A stretch of 64,000 nucleotides of DNA from the NCBI GenBank assembly GCA_016801885.1, contig CM028895.1:14340001-14404000 (forward strand). The letters are read 5' to 3'. The DNA is from Toxotes chatareus. Taxonomy: Eukaryota; Chordata; Actinopteri; Toxotidae. Under the pieces are notes generated by a model. The model did no database searches. It saw only the letters and a list, made by a program, of their open reading frames with translations, and had not been told where the DNA came from. Below, in pieces: positions 52,001-63,908 of the stretch (within the stretch, counting starts at the first letter, position 1; every line of letters begins with the position of its first letter). Made by a program: the position numbers and the translations under genes.

Positions 52001-55000
52001 TGCATGTGTCTATCTGGGTGCATCTACGTGTGTGTCCTGCGAATGTAATCAACAGCTCAGAAGCGAACAGTGAGGGCCGTCTGTTAGAGTTTCGGTGCTG
52101 AGTGCTAAAGGCGGCACTTTGCTTTCACCAAGCGATGGACTGAGTTATAAAAAATCTCAAAGAATGACAGAAAGATGGACGGATTAGAGAGCAGAAAAGC
52201 TAGAGCTGCAATCTTTTGAGTTTTCACGATCTATGGTTTTTATGATCATTAACTTTCATCTGTTATCTTATCAGTTTGAAAATGAAGAAATCTCTTCGCA
52301 GGAGTACATGAAATAGAGTAAAGGCACCAGTGAAACTTACTCTTCAGGCTTCCTGCAGCTGGTGGAGAGAAGTTTTAGTTAATTTTTGTCAGGCTAAATT
52401 TGACTGAACTAAATTCTTACTTGAGACATCAAACGCATCACATTTTTGAACTGTAATCAGGCCAACTGTGGTGCTTTAAAATGATAAACTCCAGGTCTGG
52501 TTGATGGAAGGAAGGAGTCCTCTTGAAACTGAATGACGGCCATGACAAAAACAAGATCAGAATAGTGTGCATTTACTTGTTTATTCTGTGTACCCAATGC
52601 ATTGTGTATACAGCACATATACGTGTGTGTGTGTGGTCCAGTTTCTGTTTGGACACCAACCAGCAGTAGCAGTTATCCAGCCAGCTTTTAAATCTGCTTC
52701 TCATCTCTGAAGACCTGTCATCTGTCAACAAACCACATGCATGCATGCACACACTCACACACATACACACACACACACACAGTCAAATTTCTGCCTTTCT
52801 TAAAATACAGCACTCAATGACCTTCTTCACCAGCTGTCCTGGTTTTGAGAAGCTATCGAGGGAAGCGGAGAAGGCCTCCAAAGAGCCAAATTAATTCTTT
52901 GCTTTGAGCCGTGACATAACGCCTGCTGCAGCACCATCAAAAAAGCCTTCAACTGGCAACAGACTGCACAGTATCTACAGTATGGTATGTAGCAATGTTA
53001 ACTGTGCCTCCTCATACAATCCCAATAAGATGGTCTAAAATGGGAAAAATGTGCTTTTCTGACTTGCTTTTAAATGTATTTCTCAGCCAGTTGCCGCTCC
53101 TGTTCAAACCATTTCAGTGAAGCTGAAAGTCTTCTGTGACTCCAGCGTTCCCCATACATATGCTCTACTTGGCCGGCCCGCGCAGGTAGATAAAATCACT
53201 CTAGAGGCTTCTCTGTGCGCAGCCACCTAGCTAGCATCTACCCATAACCTGCATGTGAGACGTTTTAGGGGACAACTGTAAATTACAGCTACAGAAAATA
53301 ACCTGGGTTACACTCTTCACCCTCTAAACTGCATGTGTCAGTCACAGCGCTGAGCCACCACCCACCACCACAAGAAAATTCTCAACCTGTGGGAAACGCT
53401 GGCCATGGATCAAAACCACCAAAGCAGAGCCATCACAGAGATTGTGTGATGTGTAGTGGTATGTGTGCCCTGACCTTGAGATATACTGCATATCCAAACA
53501 CAGTCCAATTAGGCTAAACCCAAGATCCTATGTCCACGAGATGAGACAGGGTCACCACCCTGTCAGTAATACAGGCTTTTTGAAAGAAAAAAGGTGGTTG
53601 GCTGCGCTATGCAAGTGTGTGTGTATGTGTGTGTGAAGGGTGAGAGAGCAGCGAGGACATGGAACGCCATTCCTTCATTTACATTCTTTCCACTGTATTG
53701 GTCATAACTATGAAAATGAACTGCAGCAGCCCAATGCAGAGAGAGAAAGAACAACATGGGTAATGAGAGAGAGATGGAAGCAGCTGCTACTCGGAATGGG
53801 AGTGTGTGTGTGTGTCAGTGCCCTTTCCCGACTCCTCTCAGATAATTCATCTGCTGTTTTGCAGGATTTTTTTTTAGATTATTCTCTTCAGGTTCAGGAA
53901 TTTAAAAAGACCCCTGCATACCTCCACCATGCATGTACAGTAAATGAGTGTTTCCCCTAAAAGGATTGGCTCAAAAGAGAAGCTCAGCTGTGAAACGTGC
54001 TTGGAGATATCATGACGTTCAGATGTGGATGCTACCAAGAAAATGCTACACAAAGTGTTTTTTAAACATGAATATAAGATTGTGAAGTGAAACGTGATAA
54101 CTTTGTATAATTATTGTGAACAAACGAGTGCGACGGGTGATTTTTAGTGACAGTTTTATCATTTTAGTTCAAATTTGAAGCCACTTGAGGTCAGCGCAAC
54201 TACAGTACTAAAGCTGTAGACAGAGCACTGATGTATTATCACCTTGTAAAGTTGTTATGGTAGATGTGTTAGCAAACAGCTGCTTATTTACATACCCAGC
54301 TCATGAAATAATGAAATGGTGACCGATGCTCTGTAGAACTGAGGAAAACTGCGCAGTTGGGTGATAAGAACGTGGGTTTGTCACTACAAGCAATCCTTTT
54401 CACATTACATGTAGTAGTCTGATCCATTGTTAACATAAAAATATTGATTAGTGCAGCTTTAAACCCTGCTGCTTCCTGTAATATTTTTTTTAAAAGTTGC
54501 ACTCTTTCATTTCAGTGAAGAGGACAAACATATGGGACAATACTTTCTCCTGACTTTTCTCTTGCTCCAGTATCTGTTATTGCAAGGTGCTCTGAAAACA
54601 ATAAAACCTTATTGCTCTAGAGCTTTAGGTAAATGCTGGATAAGTTGACACAGTGATACAGGCCAAGCTGTAATTACTTTGTAGCCCAAAAACTAGCTGC
54701 AATAATATACTTTAACACTTTTATGTAATCACACTCTTTTCTTTTCACATCTTGCCATCTTCTCCGCCTGCATTTTTCTCTGCACATTATCAGGTGCCAC
54801 AGTCTTTGCGCTTCTCTCACCTCTTCTTTCCTTCCTCTCTTAATAAATTAAAGGTTGCTCGCTCTGAAGCCAGAAACCTCACAACCATACTCTAGAGAGG
54901 AGAGTTTCCAGCAGGAGTTCAGTAGTGAATGTTCCTCAGACAGAGCACAACCCTGGAGAGCTTCATTAGCACATGTGGGCATACATAATGAACACTCGTG

Positions 55001-56856
55001 CACTGATCTAAAATAGCAGCTAGCATAATAGAGCAGAGGAGTAACCAAGCGTGCAACATGTACGCGCACTCACACATACACAATGGATTTTACTTCAGTG
55101 CCTTCACTGGTTTGCACACAGTGTTCCCTGTGGGTCTGGTGTATGTGTGTGTCTGTGTGTGTGTGTGTATGTGTATGTACGGGCACAAGTGCATTATTGA
55201 TGCAAACCCTCCAGGCGGAGATGATGCAGATCAAAGTCTGTGATAAGGGAACATAGAGGCCACCTCTACATCACCCAGTGAGAGAGTGGGACACTGAAAG
55301 TGACCGAAAAGAGAGGGTGGCAGCACACTCGCTCTCTGCCTCTTCACCTCCAGACCTCCATGCCTCCTCCAACCTGTTTGCTGCCCTTCTCCTCCCCTCG
55401 TGGTCTTCCACTTCCAGACACCATCTCTGGCATTGCGTCATAAGCACTCAGTTCCAAATTAACAGATTGCAGAGAGTCATGAAGGATAGGAGAGGATATG
55501 AGAGGTGGGGAGGGGGGAGGGGGGAGAGTGGGGGGTGGGGGACCCGAGTTTCCATGACGACTGCACAGGACTCCTGCTTGTCGAACAGATGAGTGTGTGT
55601 GTGAAAATATCCGTGGTTCTGTGTGTGTGTGTGATTTGAGGCTTGCACGGTGGGGAGACACCATTGGATTTTTTTTTTTCTCCTTTTCATTTAAGTCAGA
55701 AAGAATCAGCATGTCTGCTACGTAATAACATAGATTCACACCACACACACATACACCAACGCACAGTGTGGTGAAACATATTGCCTTATCACTATTTCAG
55801 ATCTTGTTCACAGCCAAAAAATGCGTGAAGGGGATGACTAGTACAGAGGAATTACAGCATGGCTTGGTAAGCCTTCAGTCCAGTCCAATCATAAAACCTT
55901 CAAAGAGGCAGGAATCCTTTTCACTAGATGTCCATCTTACCTATCTATATTGGCTGAACAAATATGTGCTTATAGTCATGTCATGCTTGCTCCTACAGTA
56001 TGAGAAAAGACTCTGATTCTCTGTGACGTCAAAATGGTTTTGTCAACAAAAGGTTTGAAACAGGTAATTGTAGACTTTCTCACCAATGTCATTCAGCTCA
56101 CCCACTCTCTGTATTCAGAGCATGCAAGTCAAGTTACACTCAGCAAACTTAATCAAAAAACTAAAACTCTTAAAATTCAGCAGCACAAGTGAGCCTTTAA
56201 CCTCCTAAAAGGCCACACATCAACTTAATATGTGAATGATAAAAGGTGCAATGTGAACTTGACCCTTATGTCTGTAAGTATAGAGAGAAGATGAGAAGAA
56301 GCAACATGACAGGATTTGGGATCTTGACGTGTGCCAAAGCAAGCGTTTTCCATCTTGCTGGGCATCACTGACTCCTGGGAGGCGTTTTGATTGGATCATT
56401 AGCAGGACAGTGACACCTGAGTGCACATGCTGGGAGTGACGACAAACCACGCCATGTCTTTCTTTTTCTCTCGCTCCTTGCTTTTCAGTTTAGTACGTGA
56501 CCCACACGCTATCATCAACTAGGACTTAAAATCTTACAAACACAAGTCACATGTTCTTAATGACGCTAAAGTCAGAGTAACAGATGTCACACAAAGTTTT
56601 ATATCCCCTCAGCCTACTTGCATAGCAGAGATACTCTAGCTCATTTTTTAGGTTGGGTTGGTAAATCACATGCATGTGAGTACACACACATGCACACACA
56701 ACTACCATTGTAGTAGGTTGCTCAGCTCTCAGGGTCTCCACCAGGGATGGTTATAGCTGTCCATTAGTGGCTGCTCTGAGCCCAGAGGAGAAACTGGGTC
56801 AGAACTGTGTGAGAGAGAAAGTATGTTGTATCTTTCTGTCTCTGATTCATAAAGAC

Positions 56857-56890
<34 letters not shown>

Positions 56891-59800
56891 CAAACGTGGA
56901 TACACACAACAAAAGTATTTTTATATCTGCCCTGCCCTGGTTATTTATGCCCACATCCATTAGCCCCCATTGGAGCTCTTTGCATCCTGTCTTTCAGTCC
57001 TTTTGCTTTCTATGTTTGTGCGACCATCTCTCTGTTGTTTACATTCATCCGAGGACCTAATGACTAATAAAGGTTTTTCCTGAAAGCTAATTCACCAACC
57101 AATGCAAGTTGTGCACAATATCTTCCTTTGCCCTAAATATCATTTTGGCAGATTTTAACCGTGGATTGAATGGACTGCAACATTTATGTGAAGAACTGAG
57201 AAGCTCTGACTCCCTAAGGAAATACTGACTCAGACATGTTACTTGTATTGATGATCACTTGTATTGATATTTTTTTATGATATTGGTCAGCTTACCAGTG
57301 CTGCTTAGTTAGATACACATTATAGTTAATTTGTTGAGGTTCAGTCATACAGCGACCCCTGACTGATGTAGTCTCTTCAGCTGCTTTCAAAAGGAGACGG
57401 CATTCACGGAGAGGAACCTCGCAGAGTTGAACAGAGTGCAAACTAAGTGAAACATGAAATCAGGCCAGTCCAAAACTGGCACAGTAGGAATAATCATAGC
57501 CTCTGTATTTCACTATATGAAAACAACTTCATTAAAATTGCTGTGAGTTATATTGTAACAGGCAAAAATCCTTCCCTATGATGAGCATAAGACAGAGGGG
57601 CTGCCACGGTTGCGAAAACCATCCATTGTGGTGCCTGTTGACATCAGGCTGCCGTAACTTCTGCCTTTTTTTCTTTTAAAGTTCATAAATTTAACATTGC
57701 ACTTCAATAATATTGTCAGACTTTTGATAGATGGTTAAAAATGAAAAAGAATCAAATTGATGCGCCAGAACCAGATATATAATGTGTTTTTATTCAAAGT
57801 CCTCTTCTTCATTATCAAATCTGAAACCTACATTACCCACAATGTCACTTGAAGGCAGACGGTTCGGTCGGGGATTTGAGTGTGTTACGCTACTTGGAGC
57901 ACAAGTGGAGCCTTGAGCCTGATGTAAAGATGAGCTGTGGACTACAGAGGTCTGGTAAGCTCACTTCCCACAAACTTCACACCCCTGGATTGTTTTTCAT
58001 TCTCAGACTTGTAGTCTTAAACCCTGATCCTGACTCGAGTGACATCACTTGAGGTAATTTATCAGACTTTGCGCTACACTCTGGGAAGCCACAGAGGGCT
58101 TTATATAACTTGTTTTCTCACATAAAGCACATTTCTTGCATATTTTGCGTCCAGATGACAGTCACTGCATGCGAACAGACATTGCAGAGGTGGCTGATTG
58201 TTATGTAATAGCCCTCTTCAGGCGAATTAAATTTGCCGTGGTCCGGATGTTGATTTAGAGAAGTGATTGTGACAGCGGGTTAGGTGATAGATAATCAGTT
58301 AAAATTTTGCGGGAAACAATGATTGCGAACAGGATGAAATCTGATTGCAACACTACAGCGAAAAAAAAAAAACCACAGAGCAGCCTCTGCCTCTCTCTCT
58401 CTCTCTGAACTGAGGAAAATCTGCTTAATTCAATGCTGATTAGACCCTGATGACACTGGTTCACACAGCTCATATTAAGTAGGTGCTGACATGAAGAAAT
58501 GATTCTAATCATAGTGTTATTGACAAAGGTGCTCAGGCAACTATTAAAAGATGATGACTGTCACTACATGACAATATTAAAAAGAGCGTAGTTCAGCAAC
58601 CTGAGCGAAGTTGATGGTTAACAAGGCAAATACAATCATCTCTGATTCAACCGTCCCCTTCTGTTTTTAACACTTCCCTCTAGCAAACATTTTAGTCTCA
58701 CTACTTCATTTCTCCCTACTGCAGCTTTGTGGGAAACTGTCGAGAGCTACTGTATGTGAGGCACTGGGGCTGGATCTCTGTACTGCACCTCCCACACTCA
58801 ACTCGAAGTGGTTTCAAAGGAACAAGGAGCTGTCACTTTGAGAGTGGGTGGTTATGGAACTGTCTCCAACGGAAGACATCTGATTTACGCCTGTCTTAAA
58901 AAAAAAAAAAGACACTACCTCATGAGGAGATACGGTAAATGTACACTCTGCTGCTCATTTGACAACATGAGTAAAAACATGATCGTAGGATCACAGCAGA
59001 GTGTCTCCCTGGCAGGCAGATGCGATCTTGATTATATGATTATACTGGCAGTGTGCTGTAATAAGCGCATTGAAAGAGATCGAGAAGAGAGGAGAAAACT
59101 GCTACAAAAGAAAATGGGTGTTACTTCCTTTTGTTTAGTAGCTGTACTAGCCCTTTATGATATTAGTTACGATCATGACAAACTACATGCCCAGTATTAG
59201 TATAAAGGTTTCATATTACAAATAGTAGCACCTCACACATTTATGTTTTTTAACAGAATATTCAGTTCATTTGATTTGATATACCATAGCAATAACCCAA
59301 ACTGGTGAAGCTCTTTCCCGTTTACTCTGATTAGAATAGAGGATCTTGCTCAAGGACACATTGACAGGTGGGATCAAATGTGAGAACTCCAGCTGGGGTG
59401 TGATCTCACTATACAGGCCAATCTGCTACCCCTGTTATGAAGTTATGCCACCATGCCATACTGATTACTGCTAAATTATACTAATACAGACAACATTTTT
59501 GCAGTAATTCATACAATATCCTGCATTCAACAAATGCTTGGCAATGCGCATTCACTTGTTGGCAGTCAGCGGCTCAGGTGTATAAAAGCTTGCATATTAA
59601 TACTGCCACACTGATGCTATATTAATGCTGAATACTGGGATGCAACAATGGTCTTACCATGCTCTTCAGCTGCAAAGCCATCCTACAAGGACAGTCACAA
59701 TGACAAGGTTGGGAACTGCGTAACTCATAGATGAAAAGCAGACATGCTTAAACTCCCACAAGCACACTTAAGTGTTCACCTCACAATAAGTGAGTGCTGT

Positions 59801-62800
59801 GATGATATTATATAACAGCAACAGGATACACCATACAGCTACGGCGAAGGAGCTCTGTGTTACAAGGCAATCAGCCACTCCTCAATGATATACAAATCAA
59901 CAACCCTTTCACATCGGCAAGTACAGTAGGCACTGGCATTTAAACCTGGGGTGACATACTCTGATATCAGCATTAAGGATAAAGGGGAATAAAAAAATAT
60001 AACTATTATTTTGAAATCAGACACCACAACAATCTTCTTCATTTTACATTTTTGCTCAAAAGTGCCAGACGTTGCAGCATCTCACTAAACCTGGCTCAGG
60101 TTGCCACCTAGTGGTTAAAGTGAGCAGCTAGTTATTGGTTAGAGGGTCTGGTTCTATGTACTTACATTTAGCCCAAGTCATTTTTTCTCTTTGAAAAATA
60201 AAAACAAACAAACACACAAGAAAACTTCAATGTAAAAAGCAAAACACCTCGCTCGGATACAAGCATATGCATGTACTTATACTATACTAGCACCCAAAGA
60301 AATGCTGGTCCCCCGGCCCTGCACCCCCAGCACCCTGATGCTGGATTCAGTAATTCAGTAATTTGTGATGGCATTGGAAATATCACTGTTCAGTGGATCT
60401 CAAGTGAATATTTCATTCACATTGAGTTATATTGAACTACTTCTTAGTAAACGTCTTACCTTTGGCTTTTCATCCAGGATTTGCTGGCGGATGTCCTTGT
60501 GCTTCTCTAGTAGTCTCTCCTGTCTTTTACTCTGTGCATCTTCCAACTACACACACACACACACACACACACACATATTAATTAATTAACTGTATGGCAC
60601 TTAATGAAGCAACTACATCGATATTCTTTAATGCAAGTTCTCTGTCACATCATAGCCACACATCCTCTTACCCGTTTGATGTACTGCACCACCTCATTAA
60701 CAAACGATCTGTTGATCTCCAGCTTCTCTCTGTGGGGAGAATTTTATCAAGTCAAACCAAGTGACCATTCACACTGAAACTAAATCTTTAGTGTTCAGTG
60801 ACATCTAGTGGTCATACAAGTGTAACATCCAAACATACAAGGACACATTTTTATTATTATTATTATTATTATTTCTGTTCCAATACAGATACTTACTCCT
60901 CTGTCACATTCTTGTCTTTAGATTTGGCTTCATTGATTTTCTCTTGCCTTTTCTTGTCCATTTTCTTCTTAAGATCCTTCTTTTCTCTGTATGTGATGAA
61001 GCACAGAGGGGACGATTGAGAGACAATGAGACTGTTAATGGGACTTCTGTGTGTTTGTGTGAATGTGTGTGCGCACTGTACACTGAACACAGTCTTACTT
61101 CTCACAGATGTCTCTGAGCTTCTTGAGCTGAGCGCTCTGGCACTCCTCTGCTATCGTGGTCAACTTCTCCACCAGCTAGAGACAAAGACATGGAGACGAA
61201 GACTGAATGAAAACACTGAGAACGAAACATTGTAAAGTGAGTGAGACAGGAAACGTATGCTTTTAATTCTTGGTTATTGTGACTGACATTTCACTTTAAG
61301 TTAAACTAAATTTGTTGACATTCTGATCCCAATCAAACTGCGTTCAGATCAGGGAAACAACACAGTCTCTGTTATGCTTATTGTCTTTTGCTTGGATAAA
61401 CCTTTCTGACACCTCAGCTGTGCTCACTGTTCAGGTGTACTGGAGCAGAAGACATTCATGTTTCCACACCGTACAACAGAACATGTGCAGAGGCAGCAGA
61501 ATGATGGCTGTAATTCTCCGGGGGGGAGGGGTTTGCGGTACTGCAGTATTCATTTATTCCTTTGCTTGATATGGTTAATCTACATTAGCCTTTCTGAGCT
61601 TTGGGACAGCAGGAGACAGTCAGCGCTTTATCAAGCCCAACACAAGTCAGGGCAAGCTCCCATAGGTATGAGGGCATACATTATGTGTGTCTGTTTATCC
61701 TACTGTCACATACAGTGTGTACTTGTTTTGTATTGTATGTCTATGTGTGCTGTTTGGACAAGAACTCTGACTACCCTGACTGGTATGGGTACATTCTGGG
61801 AAAGTACATATAAGGAAATGGCTTACATAAACATTTTTATACTGCAATCAATCTCTCACTCTACAAGAGCTTAATAAGGGCACACAAGGGAAATACACAG
61901 TGAGTAGTGATAGTAAATGAGGACATTGGTGGGTAGATATGTTATCTCTTGAAATTAAAGTGAAAACAGATGTTATGAGAAAGATTTGTTGCAATCCTGT
62001 AACCAAGTACTTAATCACAAGCCAAAAACAGCTGTCCTCGCATCTATACTGTATATAGTATGTGTGTATTTGTTGGGTGTGTTTGAGAGTACCTGTTTGA
62101 TGTGTTCTCGTTTCTGGTACTTCTCGCTGTAGTACTGCTCCTGGCGAAGTGTGAGGAGCTGTTGCTGCTGCTGCTCCTTCAGCTCTGCCAGCTTCTGGTT
62201 GCACTCCTGGTCCAGCTCACACAGCTCCTGGTCCAGGGTCGACAGAGAGTGTTCGGACCGGCTGGACGAACACACAGCCAGACACAAACAGAACATCTGC
62301 AGATTAACATACTTGCTTTGATGTCATTAAAGTGGTCCTTATTTAATAAGTAAGTATAAGTAGAGATAGTAAATAAATGCATGTCATGTGCACATTTATA
62401 TAAAATTAAACTGCTATGATCATAAGAGTGAATTCTGACTGGATCCCTTCATCAGTGTGACTACAGGACATTTAAATAACATCCTCTACATGTCTGCAGA
62501 ACTTCCTCAGGCAGTGGTGCTAAGAAGATCAGTGTTAGAGTTTGAAGTAATGTCAAACATTAGGAAGGACGCTTATCTCAAAGTAACTCGGCTGAAATGT
62601 GTTATCTTTCTCTTGCAGTGGGCCTTTCCGGTCCTGTGTGCTCTGAGTTCTGATTCGCCAGTATGTGATGGACTCCTGTGGGCCCTGACTTTGTCTCTAA
62701 GGCTTGGAGGATGTCTTATGCGCTCATTATTATTCTAAGCACAGTTAGAATTAACTTGTGATGTAGTGTTGTAATTTTCTTTTCACTTTTGCAAAACTTG

Positions 62801-63908
62801 CCTCATGTATCTCTGCTTCAGATGGCAATTTACTGCATTTTCCAGAATGACTTTTAAATATCCCAAGAGAAGCACCTATGTGTAGCTGCCAGCTACACAT
62901 ACACACACTGCAAAGTGTGTGCAGATGGAGATAGTTACAATATGCTCACACAAAAAAAGTTTCCTTTACAACTCAAAAGCACAGAAGCCCTTGTGAGTTG
63001 ATGATGCTAAAACCTCGCCTTTTCTTTTAGTGTGTCGTGAAAATGTTTGCAGCTTTGATGGAAGTCTCTCACTGTGACGCTGTGCCTACATTAGCCAACG
63101 GCTTTGCTTTTCTTTGCTGCGTAGATGCGATTTCGGAGGATTCCCTTTGAACACAGATGGAGCAGAAGGGAAAGACTTCAAAGAAGAGAGGTGAAAGGGT
63201 CAACCATCAGTAGGACAGTGTGAACAGGAGAAGAAGAGCGCTACCTACCTTTTCTTACCGTCTCGTTTGTGGCTCTTCTGCAGGGCGGAGCGCCGGCGCT
63301 GATGCTGGCTCTGTAGCTCAGACACACGAGCTGTGTGCTCCTTGATCAGCTCGCTGGTCTTGCGATGGTGTTTCCGAACCAGCTCCTTCATCTCCTTGTA
63401 CTGTTTCCTCTGCTCCCGAACAAAGCCCTTCTGTTGTTTCAACTCCTCCAGTGTCTGAGCCTCCAGTTCTGAAGACATAGGACATAGGACCACAGACGAG
63501 CAGGATAAAAGTGAGCAAGATAAAGAGTCAAGCGCAAATGTTTCTGGCAAAAAAAAGAAAAAAAGAAATCATTCTTTGAAAAATACCAGTGTTCTCAAAT
63601 TTACTATACTTTGATTTCTATGGGTTGAAGTACAGTTGGTCTCAATAATACAGTCTAAAAAGTACTTTTATTTTGCAAACTTGCAGAGAATTGAAAACTA
63701 TATCTTCAGAAAACAAACCAACAAATAAACAAACAAAAAACTAAATGATTTCACATGAAGTAAGGAATATATTTTTTATATAAATAGATAAATAAAATGA
63801 ACAACCGATTTAAAAGTAAGTGTTCAGGGGTGAGGTTTGAAAACTTTATCTTACCAGTGAGAACACTCTGAATGATGTCTTCAGTCTTCACTGATGGTTT
63901 CAGTGAGC
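48789..63908 (-). CDS. plcb1: Phospholipase C beta 1, C-terminal part (8 coding exons, partial)
   Basis: Gq-activated phosphoinositide phospholipase; this part is the extended C-terminal helical domain that contacts Gq-alpha, acts as its GAP and binds membranes. Exons, in order: 63855-63908, 63249-63468, 62093-62261, 61099-61175, 60897-60986, 60672-60729, 60460-60546, 48789-49013. They join in phase into 325 codons plus stop. Blocks such as TEDIIQSVLT, LEAQTLEELKQQK, RQEQYYSEKYQKREHIK, KKKMDKKRQEKINEAKSKDK, LDEKPK and LDQEYQDKFRRLP match PLCB1, not PLCB2, 3 or 4. The lysine-rich segment corresponds to the mammalian nuclear-targeting cluster. The protein ends VYDTSL, a class I PDZ ligand equivalent to mammalian DTPL. 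The PH, EF, catalytic and C2 exons are beyond the right edge. The last intron is 11.4 kb. Confidence 0.97.
49265..49440 (+). mobile_element. Decayed teleost SINE-like repeat, copy 2
   Basis: Shares cccttgagcaag-gac and cttcagttgggctgtt with copy 1, and continues to gatgaatgtgaaggactgtg, the usual downstream phrase of this family. Confidence 0.45.
49569..49790. repeat. Dispersed repeat, copy A
   Basis: Its right part (taatataaaaatgaagatta then gagcagctttaaag) matches copy B at 54,244-54,500 in the same orientation, and the related frames on the minus strand show the shared FKAAL motif. Both are probably remnants of one interspersed repeat. Confidence 0.45.
50085..50345. promoter_or_regulatory. 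Candidate conserved non-coding element in last plcb1 intron
   Basis: High-complexity sequence without simple repeats, with homeodomain-type motifs close together (gattacagatgac, ccaataattgctgtaat, cagtaattaaaag) and scattered CpGs in AT-rich context. Composition only; conservation cannot be tested here. Confidence 0.25.
54244..54500. repeat. Dispersed repeat, copy B
   Basis: Contains gaactgaggaaaactgcgca and taacataaaaatattgatta then gtgcagctttaaa, matching the right part of copy A (roughly three quarters of 48 aligned bases by eye). Confidence 0.45.
59335..59445 (-). mobile_element. tRNA-like SINE head, decayed
   Basis: On the minus strand, GGGGTAGCAGATTGGCCTG is followed by a TTTGATCCCACC B-box-like phrase and then GTGTCCTTGAGCAAGATCC, the same hallmark phrase as the two copies above. 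The order resembles a tRNA-derived SINE head joined to that body. Too degenerate to be a tRNA gene. Confidence 0.4.
59658..59682 (-). other. plcb1: Candidate plcb1 micro-exon
   Basis: Twenty-five bases between an acceptor (GACTGTCCTTGTAG) and a consensus donor (ATG/GTAAGA) on the minus strand, 0.8 kb after the last upstream exon. Inclusion would shift the terminal exon by one base and replace the PDZ tail with a different end that stops early in that exon. Structure only; may be a pseudo-exon. Confidence 0.25.
60460..60546 (-). CDS. plcb1: plcb1 exon: in-frame 29-codon exon after a TG repeat
   Basis: Encodes LEDAQSKRQERLLEKHKD through IRQQILDEKPK, whole codons at both ends, so skipping would keep the reading frame. 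Its acceptor TAG is preceded directly by a (TG)13 tract instead of a pyrimidine run. Donor AAAG/GTAAGA is strong. Confidence 0.95.
60547..60575. repeat. (AC)n / (TG)n tract at a plcb1 splice acceptor
   Basis: About 13 AC units on the plus strand, directly abutting the acceptor of the 60,460-60,546 exon; read as UG repeats in plcb1 pre-mRNA. Confidence 0.93.
60672..60729 (-). CDS. plcb1: plcb1 exon: EKLEINRSF segment
   Basis: Completes a Glu codon and encodes EKLEINRSFVNEVVQYIKR, ending in phase at a GTAAGA donor. It matches the EVVQYIKR block of PLCB1. Confidence 0.94.
60850..60873. repeat. (TTA)n microsatellite
   Basis: About eight TTA units just downstream of the donor of the lysine-rich plcb1 exon. 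Confidence 0.9.
60897..60986 (-). CDS. plcb1: plcb1 exon: lysine-rich cluster
   Basis: Completes the Lys codon, then EKKDLKKKMDKKRQEKINEA through KSKDKNVTE and two bases. This is the basic patch that in mammals contributes to membrane and nuclear association. Acceptor ACATACAG, donor GTAAGT. Confidence 0.95.
61099..61175 (-). CDS. plcb1: plcb1 exon: coiled helix segment
   Basis: Twenty-five codons (LVEKLTTIAEECQSAQLKKL to RDICE) plus two bases of a Lys codon. Acceptor GTCTCTAG, donor GTAAGA. Confidence 0.95.
61176..62092 (-). other. plcb1: plcb1 intron
   Basis: About 0.9 kb with no recognised feature; a 138-codon plus-strand open frame here has no recognisable domain. Confidence 0.7.
62093..62261 (-). 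CDS. plcb1: plcb1 exon: QQQQQ helix segment
   Basis: Runs from SRSEHSLSTLDQEL through LKEQQQQQLLTLRQEQYYSE to KREHIKQ, ending on a codon at a GTACTC donor. The LRQEQYYSEKYQKREHIK block is identical to mammalian PLCB1. Confidence 0.96.
62262..63248 (-). other. plcb1: plcb1 intron
   Basis: About 1.0 kb; apart from the short hairpin at 62,877 nothing is recognised. Confidence 0.7.
62877..62901. repeat. Perfect inverted repeat, 11-bp arms
   Basis: Arms tatgtgtagct (62,877-62,887) and agctacacata (62,891-62,901) around gcc, within a plcb1 intron. Confidence 0.9.
63249..63468 (-). CDS. plcb1: plcb1 exon: first C-terminal helix
   Basis: Codes for (T)E LEAQTLEELKQQKGF through VRKHHRKTSELIKEHT to KRDGKK and two bases. 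A long charged helix without helix breakers, close to PLCB1. Two donors lie near the end; only GTAGGT after 63,249 keeps the frame, while the upstream GTAAGA does not. The mammalian SEPSSPDHG spacer that follows KKK is missing here. Confidence 0.94.
63469..63854 (-). other. plcb1: plcb1 intron
   Basis: About 0.4 kb of AT-rich sequence with A-rich runs; nothing else seen. Confidence 0.7.
63855..63908 (-). CDS. plcb1: plcb1 exon: linker to the C-terminal domain
   Basis: Begins with two bases completing a codon from an exon outside the window, then SLKPSVKTEDIIQSVLT and one base. It matches the KTEDLIQSVLT segment of mammalian PLCB1. Acceptor GGAACCAG, donor GTAAGA. Confidence 0.9.

Larger units (their letters stand above)
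49014..60459 (-). other. plcb1: Last plcb1 intron (11.4 kb)
   Basis: No other gene recognised. It carries decayed retroposon copies (49,265; 49,569; 54,244; 59,335), purine-rich and microsatellite tracts, a candidate conserved element near 50,085-50,345 and a splice-flanked 25-base candidate exon at 59,658-59,682. Mammalian PLCB1 makes alternative C-termini in this part of the gene, but I could not find a clear counterpart exon. Confidence 0.65.

Noticed and set aside
59335..59445. tRNA gene
   Set aside because: A- and B-box-like phrases are degenerate and no cloverleaf can be drawn; it reads as a decayed SINE head.
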